DNA of 37,357 nucleotides, from NCBI GenBank assembly GCA_022842595.1, contig JALHPF010000012.1, positions 1 to 37,357 of the forward strand, read 5' to 3'. Each line of letters opens with the position of its first letter. Within the stretch, counting starts at the first letter, position 1. The translations under genes were made by a program, and so were the position numbers. The notes beneath the pieces were generated by a model. The model ran no database searches, had not been told where the DNA came from, and saw only the letters and a list, made by a program, of their open reading frames with translations. This document shows positions 6,980 to 14,976 of this stretch, piece by piece. Source of the stretch: Rubrivivax sp. GTDB lineage: Bacteria; Pseudomonadota; Gammaproteobacteria; Burkholderiales; Burkholderiaceae_C.

Positions 6980-8920
6980 ATGATGACGATCCGATCGACC
7001 ATTGCGACCGCTATTGCAACCCTGCTGGGCGGCAGCCTCACCATGCCCGCCCGGGCCGTTAACCTGACCTGGTTCGGCGGCAATGGCGACTTCGAGATCG
7101 CTGCCAACTGGGGCGGCGCCGTACCGGGCGCTGGCGACTTGGCGATCATCAATGCTGGCACCGCCACCCTGGCAAACAACCGCAGCGTGGGTGCGCTGCG
7201 GCTCGGGGGCGGCAATTTGAACGGCGCGGGCAACCTCAGCGCCATCGGACTGTTCGAGTTCAACAGTGGTCAGCTCGGCGGTTTCGGCGGCCAGGTCATC
7301 GCCAACGGCGGGCTGGCGATCTCGGGCACGGGCAGCAAGACGCTGGGTGCGTCCAACGGCATCGTCTCCAGCGGCATCGTCAACAACGGCGCCGGTACCT
7401 GGTCAGGCAGCGGCAGCATCAGCAACTGGGCGACCGGCCGCTTCACGAACAGCGCCGGCGCCAGCTTCGACATCCAGACCGACGCCGACTTCTCCGGGGG
7501 CAGCTTCATCAACCAGGGCAGCCTGGTCAAGTCGGTGGGCGCCGGCGGTGCGGCCAAGACCGAGGTCTCGGCGCTGTTCAACAACACCGGCTCGGTCAAC
7601 GCGCAGCAAGGCATCCTGGCCTTCACCGGCGGCGGCACGCACAGCGGCAGCTTCACCAGCAGTGCCACCGGCTGGATCGAGTTCGCCGGCAGCAGCAGCA
7701 ATCCCACGCACAACCTGACGAGCGGCGCCAGCGTCAGCGGCAACGCCCGCCACACCTCCAGCTTCGGTGCAACGGTCGTCAACGTCGGCGCGGGCTACAA
7801 CACCACGCGCACCGAGATCGCACCGAGCGGCATCTTCGAGGTCGCCTCGGGCGCTGCTGCCAACACCACGACACTGGGCATCTTCAACGGCACTTACCGC
7901 GGCGCCGGCAACTTCGTGGCCAGCGGGCTGGTGGAGTACACCGACGGCCAGGTGGGCGGTTTCGGCGGCCAGGTCATCGCCAACGGCGGGCTGGCGATCT
8001 CGGGCACGGGCAGCAAGACGCTGGGTGCGTCCAACGGCATCGTCTCCAGCGGCATCGTCAACAACGGCGCCGGTACCTGGTCAGGCAGCGGCAGCATCAG
8101 CAACTGGGCGACCGGCCGCTTCACGAACAGCGCCGGCGCCAGCTTCGACATCCAGACCGACGCCGACTTCTCCGGGGGCAGCTTCATCAACCAGGGCAGC
8201 CTGGTCAAGTCGGTGGGCAACACGCAGGCAGCCACGGTCATCGGCGCAGCCTTCAGCAACGCCAGCACCGGCACGGTCCAGGTGCAGCGTGGGGTGCTGG
8301 AGGTTGCCACTGCATTCAACAATCAAGGCACGATCAACGTCGAATCAGGCTCCACCTTCCTTGGCAGCAACGCGTTCAGCAACGCGGGCCGGATCAATGG
8401 CAACGGCACCGTGCGCACTGCGGTCAACGGCACCGTGGTGAACGAAGGCGTCATCGCGCCTGGCAACTCCATCGGCGCGCTGACGATCGACGGCGACTTG
8501 ACGATGAGCACCGGCAAGCTTCAATTCGAACTTGCGGGCACCAGCAGCTTCGACCGCCTCGTGATCGGTGACGCCGCTTTCTTTGCCGGCACGCTGGAGG
8601 TCATCAACTTCGGCTACTCGCCGGCTGTCGGAGACAGCTTCGTCATCATCACCTTCAACCAGCGGCTGTCGAACTCGGTCTTCGGATCCTTGCTCGTGAC
8701 GGGGTATGGGCCTGAGGTGGTGTTCGCCGCCACCTACAACCTGAACAACGTGACGCTGAACGTGGTCGCCGTGCCGGAGCCCGGTACATGGGCGCTTTGG
8801 CTGGCTGGCCTGGCCGGCATCGCCCAAGTCGCGAGACGTCGTTCTGTCGGCAAGTCGAGCCTGCGTGGCTTGCTCAGCGGTGTCGGGCCGGCAGTTGGTC
8901 GAACGGCACCTTTGCCCTGA
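6980..8920 (+). CDS. PEP-CTERM surface protein with internal duplication
   Basis: The exported protein (646 aa) is rich in Gly, Ser, Asn and Thr. ATG 6980 was chosen because AGGAG (6968-6972) precedes it by seven bases and a signal peptide follows (MMTIRSTIATAIATLLGG, cleavage near PARA). The body resembles autotransporter-like beta-helix passengers: an N-terminal TWFGGNGDFEIAANW motif, then repeated INQGSL / FNNQGTINVESG / FSNAGRINGNGT units. Near the end are VVNEGVIAPGNSIGALTIDGD and a PEP-CTERM sorting signal (VPEPGTWALWLAGLAG then RRR), which directs exosortase processing. No exosortase gene is in the window. About 24 residues follow the Arg cluster, longer than usual. A stretch of 88 codons is repeated exactly at DNA level. 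It is the last gene of the sigma/CHAT cassette. Confidence 0.85.
   Translation: MMTIRSTIATAIATLLGGSLTMPARAVNLTWFGGNGDFEIAANWGGAVPGAGDLAIINAGTATLANNRSVGALRLGGGNLNGAGNLSAIGLFEFNSGQLGGFGGQVIANGGLAISGTGSKTLGASNGIVSSGIVNNGAGTWSGSGSISNWATGRFTNSAGASFDIQTDADFSGGSFINQGSLVKSVGAGGAAKTEVSALFNNTGSVNAQQGILAFTGGGTHSGSFTSSATGWIEFAGSSSNPTHNLTSGASVSGNARHTSSFGATVVNVGAGYNTTRTEIAPSGIFEVASGAAANTTTLGIFNGTYRGAGNFVASGLVEYTDGQVGGFGGQVIANGGLAISGTGSKTLGASNGIVSSGIVNNGAGTWSGSGSISNWATGRFTNSAGASFDIQTDADFSGGSFINQGSLVKSVGNTQAATVIGAAFSNASTGTVQVQRGVLEVATAFNNQGTINVESGSTFLGSNAFSNAGRINGNGTVRTAVNGTVVNEGVIAPGNSIGALTIDGDLTMSTGKLQFELAGTSSFDRLVIGDAAFFAGTLEVINFGYSPAVGDSFVIITFNQRLSNSVFGSLLVTGYGPEVVFAATYNLNNVTLNVVAVPEPGTWALWLAGLAGIAQVARRRSVGKSSLRGLLSGVGPAVGRTAPLP
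7277..7540 (+). repeat. 264-bp perfect direct repeat, copy 1
   Basis: This block inside the PEP-CTERM gene is identical, base for base as far as I can compare, to 7955-8218. It encodes 88 codons, from GGFGGQVIANGG to SLVKSVG. The copies are 678 bp apart (226 codons), so the frame is kept. Confidence 0.95.
7955..8218 (+). repeat. 264-bp perfect direct repeat, copy 2
   Basis: This is the second copy of the block at 7277-7540. The flanks diverge at once (GAGGAAKTE after copy 1, NTQAATVIG after copy 2), so the unit has sharp edges. Lack of silent differences implies recent duplication or gene conversion. Confidence 0.95.
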
Positions 8921-9563
8921 CAGTGCAGTCACTTGCCGCCACCTCGACCGCGTGCTTGCGGTGGGTGGTGTGCACGCGCTTCGGTGCCCATGGCGACATG
9001 GCTCGGGCCGTCGTCTGCACGGCGACCGGAGCGGTGCTGGCCCCGCCCCTGGGCAAAAGGCACCCCGCTGAACACCGGCGACGGCGGCCAGCGCTGGCCT
9101 GCGCTGGGTGCGGAAGTTGCCGGCAATTCGACCGTCTTTGCCTTTGGCCGTTTCGAGTGCCCATTCGTGCCTGAAGCCTTGCCGTGCGCGGCCAAAGAAA
9201 AGGCTCCTGACCGATGCCAGACCCTTGATTTTTATGAAGAAATCTTGGTGGAGACGAGGACGATCGGATGCATGAGTAACAGGAACGACAGATCGCGCGT
9301 GCTGAAGCTCGACGCCCGTTCTGACGCATGAGGTTGTGACTTGGGGGCGGTGTTTCGCTACAGCCAAGTCACCTGCCCCTCGCCCTCGCGACTCATACGC
9401 GCAACGATCCAGGTCCGCACCAGGGTTGCCCCGGACGCACCAAAAACCCAGGGGAGGCTAGAGTCACCTCGGACTCATGAAACCGCTTTCAGACTTGTTC
9501 GAGGCGCACCAAGCGCTCACTCGACACCTGATCCGGCCCGTGTTACGAGCCAAGGAGACAAAA
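8921..9563. other. Long intergenic region before the TonB receptor gene
   Basis: I find no convincing gene in these roughly 640 bases. The open frames lack family motifs and ribosome sites. A 9-bp inverted repeat, CTTTGGCCG (9142-9150) and CGGCCAAAG (9189-9197), encloses a 38-nt loop with a smaller imperfect stem, so a structured RNA is possible. A locally AT-richer patch lies at about 9225-9260. The receptor promoter should be in this region, but I could not pick one with confidence. Confidence 0.4.
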
Positions 9564-9566
9564 TTG
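9552..9566 (+). promoter_or_regulatory. Ribosome binding site deciding a TTG start
   Basis: AAGGAG at 9552-9557, six bases before TTG 9564, is a far better initiation site than anything in front of the upstream in-frame ATG at 9477. It places the signal peptide near the protein's N-terminus. Confidence 0.65.
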
Positions 9567-12557
9567 ACACAGCTGATTGCCCGCGTCGGCCCTCGCACAC
9601 CACGGCCACACTTTGACATGACGCCACTGGCAGCGGCCTGCGCGCTTGCGCTGGCCGGCCTTGGTACCGCGCACGCCCAGCCGGCGGCGGCCTCTGCCGA
9701 TGCACCCGAGCGCATCGTCATCACTGGCATCCGCGGCAGCCTGGAGTCTTCGCTGAACCTCAAGCGCAACGCGCAGGGCGTGGTGGACGGGATCACCGCC
9801 GAAGACATCGGGAAGTTCCCCGACACCAACCTGGCGGAATCACTGCAGCGTATCAGCGGTGTGTCAATCGACCGTTCGATCGGCGAGGGCTCGAAGGTCA
9901 CCGTGCGGGGCGTGGGCCCCGACTTCAACCTGGTGCTGCTCAACGGCCGCCAGATGCCCGCCTCCAGCATTGCCGACACCGCCCCGGGCAACTCACGGGC
10001 TTTTGACTTCGCCAACCTGGCGTCTGAATCCATCTCGGCGGTGGAGCTGTTCAAGACCAGCCGCGCCAGCTCACCCACGGGTGGCATTGGCGCCACGATC
10101 AACATCAAGACCGCGCGGCCGCTCGACACGCGCAGCACGGTGGCCAGCATCGGCGTCAAGGGCGTGCACGACGTTTCCAACGGACGGCTTCCCGACAGCA
10201 TGCAGGGCCAATCGGTGACCCCCGAAGTGTCGGGCATCTACAGCACGACCTTTGCCGACCGCAAGTTTGGCGTGGCCATCAGCGGCAGCTACCAGGAACG
10301 CGACCTGGGCTTCAACCAGGCATCGGTGCCGGGTGGCTGGCGTACCTTTGCCGGTGACGAAAACAACTGGGGCACGATTCCCCAGCCTGGCACCCCGGGC
10401 GCTTCGGACATCACCAACCGGCCCAAGGCCAGCGACATCTACTCGGTGCCGCAGAACGTCAATTACAGCGTCAACGGCCTGAAGCGCCAGCGCACCAACG
10501 GTCAGCTCACTCTGCAGTTCGCGCCCATCAAGGACCTGAGGGCGACACTGGATTACACCTACTCGGAAAACAAGATCCAGTCCAAGCGCCATGAGCTGTC
10601 GGCGTGGTTCAATTTCGGCCCCTCGGTCAGTTCCTGGACCGATGGCCCCGTGGCCGCGCCGAGGTTCTATTCCGAAACCATCGACCCGCCCACCAGCGAC
10701 ATCGCGATGGCCGGCGCCGCCTTTGCCACCAAGAACATCAACAAGTCCACCGGCTTGAACGTGGACTGGAAGCTGTCCAGCAACCTGCGTGTCGAGCTGG
10801 ACGTGCACAGCTCTACCGCCACTTCTGGCGCAGACAGCCCCTACGGCAGCAATGCCGTGCTGGGCACCGCCAGCTTCAACCGCGGCAACACGGGCGCTGA
10901 CTTCACGCGCGACTTCCCGGTGCTGAGCATTGCCGGGTCCAGCATCGACGCGTCCAAGATGTTGGTCACGGGCTCATCGTTCCGCAACAGCTACACCAAG
11001 TCTTCGGTGGACCAGACCCAGCTCAAGGGCAGGTGGGATCTGGACGACACCTCGGGCCTGGACTTCGGCGTCGGCCTGAACAAGGTGAACAACCGTTCGG
11101 CTTACTCCAACGTGCAGCGCGACACCTGGGGCGGTGCCACCAGCGCTGCCGACTACCCCGACAGCGTCTGGCGAGCCGACACCATCCGGCCGTACTTCAA
11201 CAAGCTGGACGGCAGCGGCTCTTCGGCGCTGTTCAACCAGTTCTTCACCTTCGACTTCGAGACCGTGCGCGCCCTGGCGGCGCAGGCCAATGGCGGCGCC
11301 GACGCCGCGTTGTATTTGCCCAAGAGCGACTTCGACGTCGACCGCCGTACTGAGGAGAAATCACAAAGCGCCTTTGTGCAGTACAGCAAGGAATGGGACT
11401 CCTGGCGCCCGATGCAACTGGCCCTGGGCCTGCGTTACGAAAAGACCGATGTCATCTCCACGGCCCTGGTGCCCACCGCCACCGGCATCAACTGGGTGGC
11501 GAACAACGAGTTTTCGGTGCAGTTCGGCTCCCCCGCCTTCACGACACTGACCGGCGACTACAGTTTTGTCCTGCCCAGTATCGATTTCGACATCGAACTG
11601 ATCCAGAACACCAAGCTGCGCACCAGTTACGGCGAAACCATTGGTCGCCCCTTGTGGGACGCCATCCAGGGTGGACAAACGCTGAACCAATTGGCGCGGA
11701 TTGACGGCGGCACTGGCTCACAAGGCAATCCGGCCTTGAAGCCCTTGAAGTCGAAGAACCTGGACCTCTCGTTCGAGTACTACTACGCCAAGGCCAGCTT
11801 TGCGGCTCTGGGCGCTTTCTCGAAGGACATCGACAACTTCGTCGGCGTCACCATCACACCCGGAACACCTTTCAACCTGCGCACGCCGGCCAATGGCGTA
11901 CTCTTCAGGGAAGCGGTGACCAGAGGCTGTGTGGTGTCGGACGTGACCTGCATCCGCAACTACATCCTGAACACCTACAACGGGCGCAACGGCGTCGTGC
12001 GCACAGGCGTGGATGCCAACGGCAATGCGGTGGGCACCATCGCCGGCCAGCCGGGTGACCCGGTGGCCAACTTCAACATCACGACGCAGGCCAATCAACG
12101 TTCAGCCAGCCTGAAAGGGCTGGAGCTCAACGTCCAGCATATGTTCGGCGCGTCTGGCTTTGGCGCTTCGGCCAACTTCACCTACGTCAGTTCTGGCCTG
12201 AAGTACGACAACAACAAGCGCGGCGAACAGTTTGCGCTGCTGGGCCTGAGCAATTCGGCCAACCTGGTGGGTTTCTTCGAAAACGCCAAATGGAACGTTC
12301 GGGTGGCCTATAACTGGCGCGACAAGTTCCTGTCGGGCCTGTTCGACGGCGCCGGCCCCAACCCCGCCTACACCGAAGCCTATGGGCAGGTGGACATCAA
12401 CCTGGGCTACAACGTGACGAGCCAGCTGAGTGTGCAGGCCGAGATCATCAACGCCAACGATGGCACCCAGCGTATCCATGGCCGCACCAAGGAGCAGGTG
12501 TACTTCGTGACACAAACCGGGCCGCGGTACATGATCGGGGCGCGCTACAAGTTCTGA
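9564..12557 (+). CDS. TonB-dependent outer-membrane receptor
   Basis: This is an outer-membrane active transporter powered by TonB/ExbBD. I start it at TTG 9564 because AAGGAG (9552-9557) lies six bases upstream and a clean signal peptide follows (TPLAAACALALAGLGTAHAQ); the in-frame ATG at 9477 would add 29 residues in front of that signal. The mature protein has a plug domain (ERIVITGIRGSLESSL, DIGKFPDTNLAESLQRISGV, VTVRGVGPDFNLVLLNGRQ) and a long barrel ending in the aromatic terminus YMIGARYKF. The plug resembles the TIGR01782 group of large receptors linked to carbohydrate uptake in Xanthomonas and Caulobacter relatives. It heads the halogenase/SapC/JmjC locus, and nearby GH16 and phosphorylase-like genes suggest a beta-glucan oligosaccharide ligand. 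Confidence 0.92.
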   Translation: MTQLIARVGPRTPRPHFDMTPLAAACALALAGLGTAHAQPAAASADAPERIVITGIRGSLESSLNLKRNAQGVVDGITAEDIGKFPDTNLAESLQRISGVSIDRSIGEGSKVTVRGVGPDFNLVLLNGRQMPASSIADTAPGNSRAFDFANLASESISAVELFKTSRASSPTGGIGATINIKTARPLDTRSTVASIGVKGVHDVSNGRLPDSMQGQSVTPEVSGIYSTTFADRKFGVAISGSYQERDLGFNQASVPGGWRTFAGDENNWGTIPQPGTPGASDITNRPKASDIYSVPQNVNYSVNGLKRQRTNGQLTLQFAPIKDLRATLDYTYSENKIQSKRHELSAWFNFGPSVSSWTDGPVAAPRFYSETIDPPTSDIAMAGAAFATKNINKSTGLNVDWKLSSNLRVELDVHSSTATSGADSPYGSNAVLGTASFNRGNTGADFTRDFPVLSIAGSSIDASKMLVTGSSFRNSYTKSSVDQTQLKGRWDLDDTSGLDFGVGLNKVNNRSAYSNVQRDTWGGATSAADYPDSVWRADTIRPYFNKLDGSGSSALFNQFFTFDFETVRALAAQANGGADAALYLPKSDFDVDRRTEEKSQSAFVQYSKEWDSWRPMQLALGLRYEKTDVISTALVPTATGINWVANNEFSVQFGSPAFTTLTGDYSFVLPSIDFDIELIQNTKLRTSYGETIGRPLWDAIQGGQTLNQLARIDGGTGSQGNPALKPLKSKNLDLSFEYYYAKASFAALGAFSKDIDNFVGVTITPGTPFNLRTPANGVLFREAVTRGCVVSDVTCIRNYILNTYNGRNGVVRTGVDANGNAVGTIAGQPGDPVANFNITTQANQRSASLKGLELNVQHMFGASGFGASANFTYVSSGLKYDNNKRGEQFALLGLSNSANLVGFFENAKWNVRVAYNWRDKFLSGLFDGAGPNPAYTEAYGQVDINLGYNVTSQLSVQAEIINANDGTQRIHGRTKEQVYFVTQTGPRYMIGARYKF

Positions 12558-12609
12558 GGCAGCGAGCCACCCACTGGCAGAGCGCGATCCTTGGGTCGCG
12601 CAGCTGAAG

Positions 12610-12635
12610 AAGCCGCTGTCCGACAGCGGCTTTTT
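12610..12635 (+). terminator. Intrinsic terminator between receptor and halogenase genes
   Basis: AAGCCGCTGTC (12610-12620) pairs perfectly with GACAGCGGCTT (12622-12632), and TTTTT covers 12631-12635. It lies 53 bp after the receptor stop and 24 bp before the halogenase ATG. It could end the receptor transcript, or allow partial read-through so that the receptor is made in excess over the enzymes. Confidence 0.85.
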
Positions 12636-12658
12636 GCTGACGGCGCCACGGGAGCGAG

Positions 12659-14260
12659 ATGTTGGAAGACAGAACAACCCACGCAGACAACGGAAGTGAC
12701 AGCGGCGCCGTTCGGCGCATCGTGATCGTTGGCGGGGGCTCCGCCGGGTGGCTGGTGGCCGGCGTGCTTGCCGCCGAGCACCGGGCGGCCATTCCGGGTG
12801 GCCTGCAGATCACTTTGCTGGAAGCGCCGGGCATTCCGCCCATTGGCGTGGGCGAAGGCACCTGGCCCAGCATGCGCGACACGCTGCACAAGATGGGCTT
12901 GAGCGAAACCGAGCTGGTTCGCGAATGCGACGCCGCCTTCAAACAGGGTTCACTTTTCCGCGGCTGGGTCACGGGTGCACCGGGCGACCACTACAGCCAC
13001 CCTTTTGTCCTGCCTCAGGGTTACACCGAGGCCGACTTGGTCGTTGGTTGGCAGGCCGCGCAGGCTCGGCACGGCGACCTGCCTTTTGCCGAGTTGGTCA
13101 GCTTCCAGGTCCAACTCTGCGCACGCGGCTTGGCACCCAAGCAGTTCGCCACGCCAGAGTTCGCTGCCGTCGCCAACTATGGCTACCACTTCGATGCCGG
13201 CAAGTTTGGCCTGCTGCTGCGCAAGCATTGCATTGAACGGCTGGGCGTGCAGCATCTGCTGGATGAGGTGGTGGGCGTGAACCCGCACGACAACGGCGAC
13301 ATCGCCTCCTTGCAGACCCGGCACCATGGCGTCTTGGCGGGCGACCTGTTTGTCGACTGCACCGGTCTGCCCTCGCTGCTGCTGGGCCGGCACTACGGTA
13401 TTGCGTTGGTTTCGCAGCGCCATACGCTGTTCAACGACCGTGCCTTGGCCATGCAGGTGCCCTATGCAACCGCCGACAGCCCCATCGCGTCGCAAACCAT
13501 CGCCAGCGCGCAGCGCAACGGTTGGGTGTGGGACATCGGGCTGCCCACGCGGCGTGGCGTGGGCCATGTGTACTCCAGCGCCCATACCTCCGACGAAGCC
13601 GTCGAAGAGGTCTTGCGCAAGCACATCCAGGCCAGCGGCGGCCCGGCCGACCTTGCCGCACCGCGAAAGCTGAGCTTCGAGCCCGGCTATCGGGCCCGGT
13701 TCTGGCACCACAACTGCGTGGCCATCGGCCTGTCCGCAGGGTTCATCGAACCTCTGGAGGCCTCAGCACTGGCGCTGGTGGAGCTTTCAGCGGCCATGCT
13801 CAGCGCCCAGTTGCCGACTACCCGGGCGGAAATGGACACCGTGGCCAACCAGTTCAACGATGCCTTCACCTACCGCTGGCAGCGTGCCATCGATTTCCTG
13901 AAGCTGCATTACGTGTTGACGCAGCGCACCGACTCCGATTACTGGCGCGACCATGTGCGCGCCGAATCGGTGCCCGAACGCCTGCGCGAATTGCTGGTGC
14001 TGTGGCGCCACCGACCACCTTCCCGCTACGATCTGCCGCGAATCGAAGAGGTGTTTCCGTCAGCCAGCTATCAGTACATCTTGTACGGCATGGGTTTCAA
14101 GCCTGACACCATGCCCGGCACGCGCCGTGCCGCAGACCCAGCGCGGGCAGAGGCCTTTTTTCGTGAGGCGGCCACGCTGGCCCGGCGCATGCTGGGCGCA
14201 CTGCCCAGCCACCGCGAGCTCATCACCCACATCCAGGCCCATGGCCTGAGCAGGATCTGA
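12659..14260 (+). CDS. Divergent flavin-dependent tryptophan-halogenase-family protein
   Basis: The 533-aa FAD enzyme has the FADH2-dependent halogenase fold. The dinucleotide motif is GGGSAGW (25-31), then GVGEGTWPSM, and the conserved Lys that guides hypohalous acid is K95 in AAFKQG. It departs from the canonical pattern at two places: WxWxIP is WVWDIG (289-294), and the Glu-Ser of the active-site helix is Glu-Ala (FIEPLEAS, S to A at 368). It may therefore not be a tryptophan halogenase, or not a halogenase at all. ATG 12659 follows GGAGCGAG. One base separates its stop from the SapC gene. Such genes recur beside TonB receptors, SapC and JmjC-like proteins; substrates there are mostly unknown. 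Confidence 0.85.
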   Translation: MLEDRTTHADNGSDSGAVRRIVIVGGGSAGWLVAGVLAAEHRAAIPGGLQITLLEAPGIPPIGVGEGTWPSMRDTLHKMGLSETELVRECDAAFKQGSLFRGWVTGAPGDHYSHPFVLPQGYTEADLVVGWQAAQARHGDLPFAELVSFQVQLCARGLAPKQFATPEFAAVANYGYHFDAGKFGLLLRKHCIERLGVQHLLDEVVGVNPHDNGDIASLQTRHHGVLAGDLFVDCTGLPSLLLGRHYGIALVSQRHTLFNDRALAMQVPYATADSPIASQTIASAQRNGWVWDIGLPTRRGVGHVYSSAHTSDEAVEEVLRKHIQASGGPADLAAPRKLSFEPGYRARFWHHNCVAIGLSAGFIEPLEASALALVELSAAMLSAQLPTTRAEMDTVANQFNDAFTYRWQRAIDFLKLHYVLTQRTDSDYWRDHVRAESVPERLRELLVLWRHRPPSRYDLPRIEEVFPSASYQYILYGMGFKPDTMPGTRRAADPARAEAFFREAATLARRMLGALPSHRELITHIQAHGLSRI

Positions 14261-14261
14261 C

Positions 14262-14972
14262 ATGTCCACGCCGGCATTGCTCAACAACGTCGACCACCAA
14301 GACCTGCGTGTGCTCACGCAGCGCGGCGCGGCCTACGGCGACAACGTGATGCAGGTGCAGACCTTTGCCGCCGAGTTTCGCGACCTGCAGGCGCACTATC
14401 CCATCGTCTTTCAGAAGTCGGCGCATGGCGGTTTTCATCCGGTGGCCTTGCTGGGCTTTCAGCCTGGTCAGAACCTGTTCTTGACCGAAGCCGGCTGGGA
14501 CGCCAGCTACCTGCCACTGGCCATCGAGCGCGAGCCATTCCTGATCGGCAGACAGGGCGAAGAACTGCTGGTGCACGTGGATCTGGACAGCCCGCGCATC
14601 GGTCACGGCACCGAAGGCCAGGCGCTGTTCCTGCCCCATGGCGGCAGCAGCGAATACCTGGAGCGCGTGACCTCGGTGCTGCTGGCCATCCATCAGGGTC
14701 TGCAAAGCACGCCAGCCTTTGTTGCGGCGCTGCTGGCACACGAACTCCTGGAGTCCTTTGTGCTGGACGTGGAAGGGCCCGATGGTTCACAGAACCGACT
14801 GGCCGGCTTCTACACCGTCAACGAAGACCGCCTGGCACAGCTGCAGGGTGACGCCCTGCACAGCCTGCATCAGGCGGGTCATCTGCAGGCGGTGTACATG
14901 GTGGTGGCATCGCTGTCCAACCTGCGCGGGCTGATCGAGCGTCAGCACCGGCGTTTGGCCGCAGCGGCTTGA
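14262..14972 (+). CDS. SapC family protein
   Basis: The 236-aa protein matches the SapC family named after a Campylobacter S-layer-associated protein. Typical blocks are YPIVFQKS near residue 45, VALLGFQPGQNLFLT, GWDASYLPLAIEREPF and the C-terminal LIERQHRRL. There is no signal peptide or membrane helix, so it is probably cytoplasmic. Its biochemical role is not established. It is regularly found between flavin halogenase and cupin/JmjC genes next to TonB receptors, as here; co-translation is likely, with one base to the gene before and four to the one after. A part in one enzymatic or assembly step with those neighbours is inference. Confidence 0.88.
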   Translation: MSTPALLNNVDHQDLRVLTQRGAAYGDNVMQVQTFAAEFRDLQAHYPIVFQKSAHGGFHPVALLGFQPGQNLFLTEAGWDASYLPLAIEREPFLIGRQGEELLVHVDLDSPRIGHGTEGQALFLPHGGSSEYLERVTSVLLAIHQGLQSTPAFVAALLAHELLESFVLDVEGPDGSQNRLAGFYTVNEDRLAQLQGDALHSLHQAGHLQAVYMVVASLSNLRGLIERQHRRLAAAA

Positions 14973-14976
14973 AACG

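Noticed and set aside
8933..9331. 132-codon plus-strand frame after the PEP-CTERM gene
   Set aside because: It has no ribosome site, no motif and an Arg/Pro-rich start typical of noise in GC-rich spacers.
9477..9563. N-terminal extension of the TonB receptor from ATG 9477
   Set aside because: It would bury the signal peptide about 45 residues inside the protein; TTG 9564 has a strong ribosome site.
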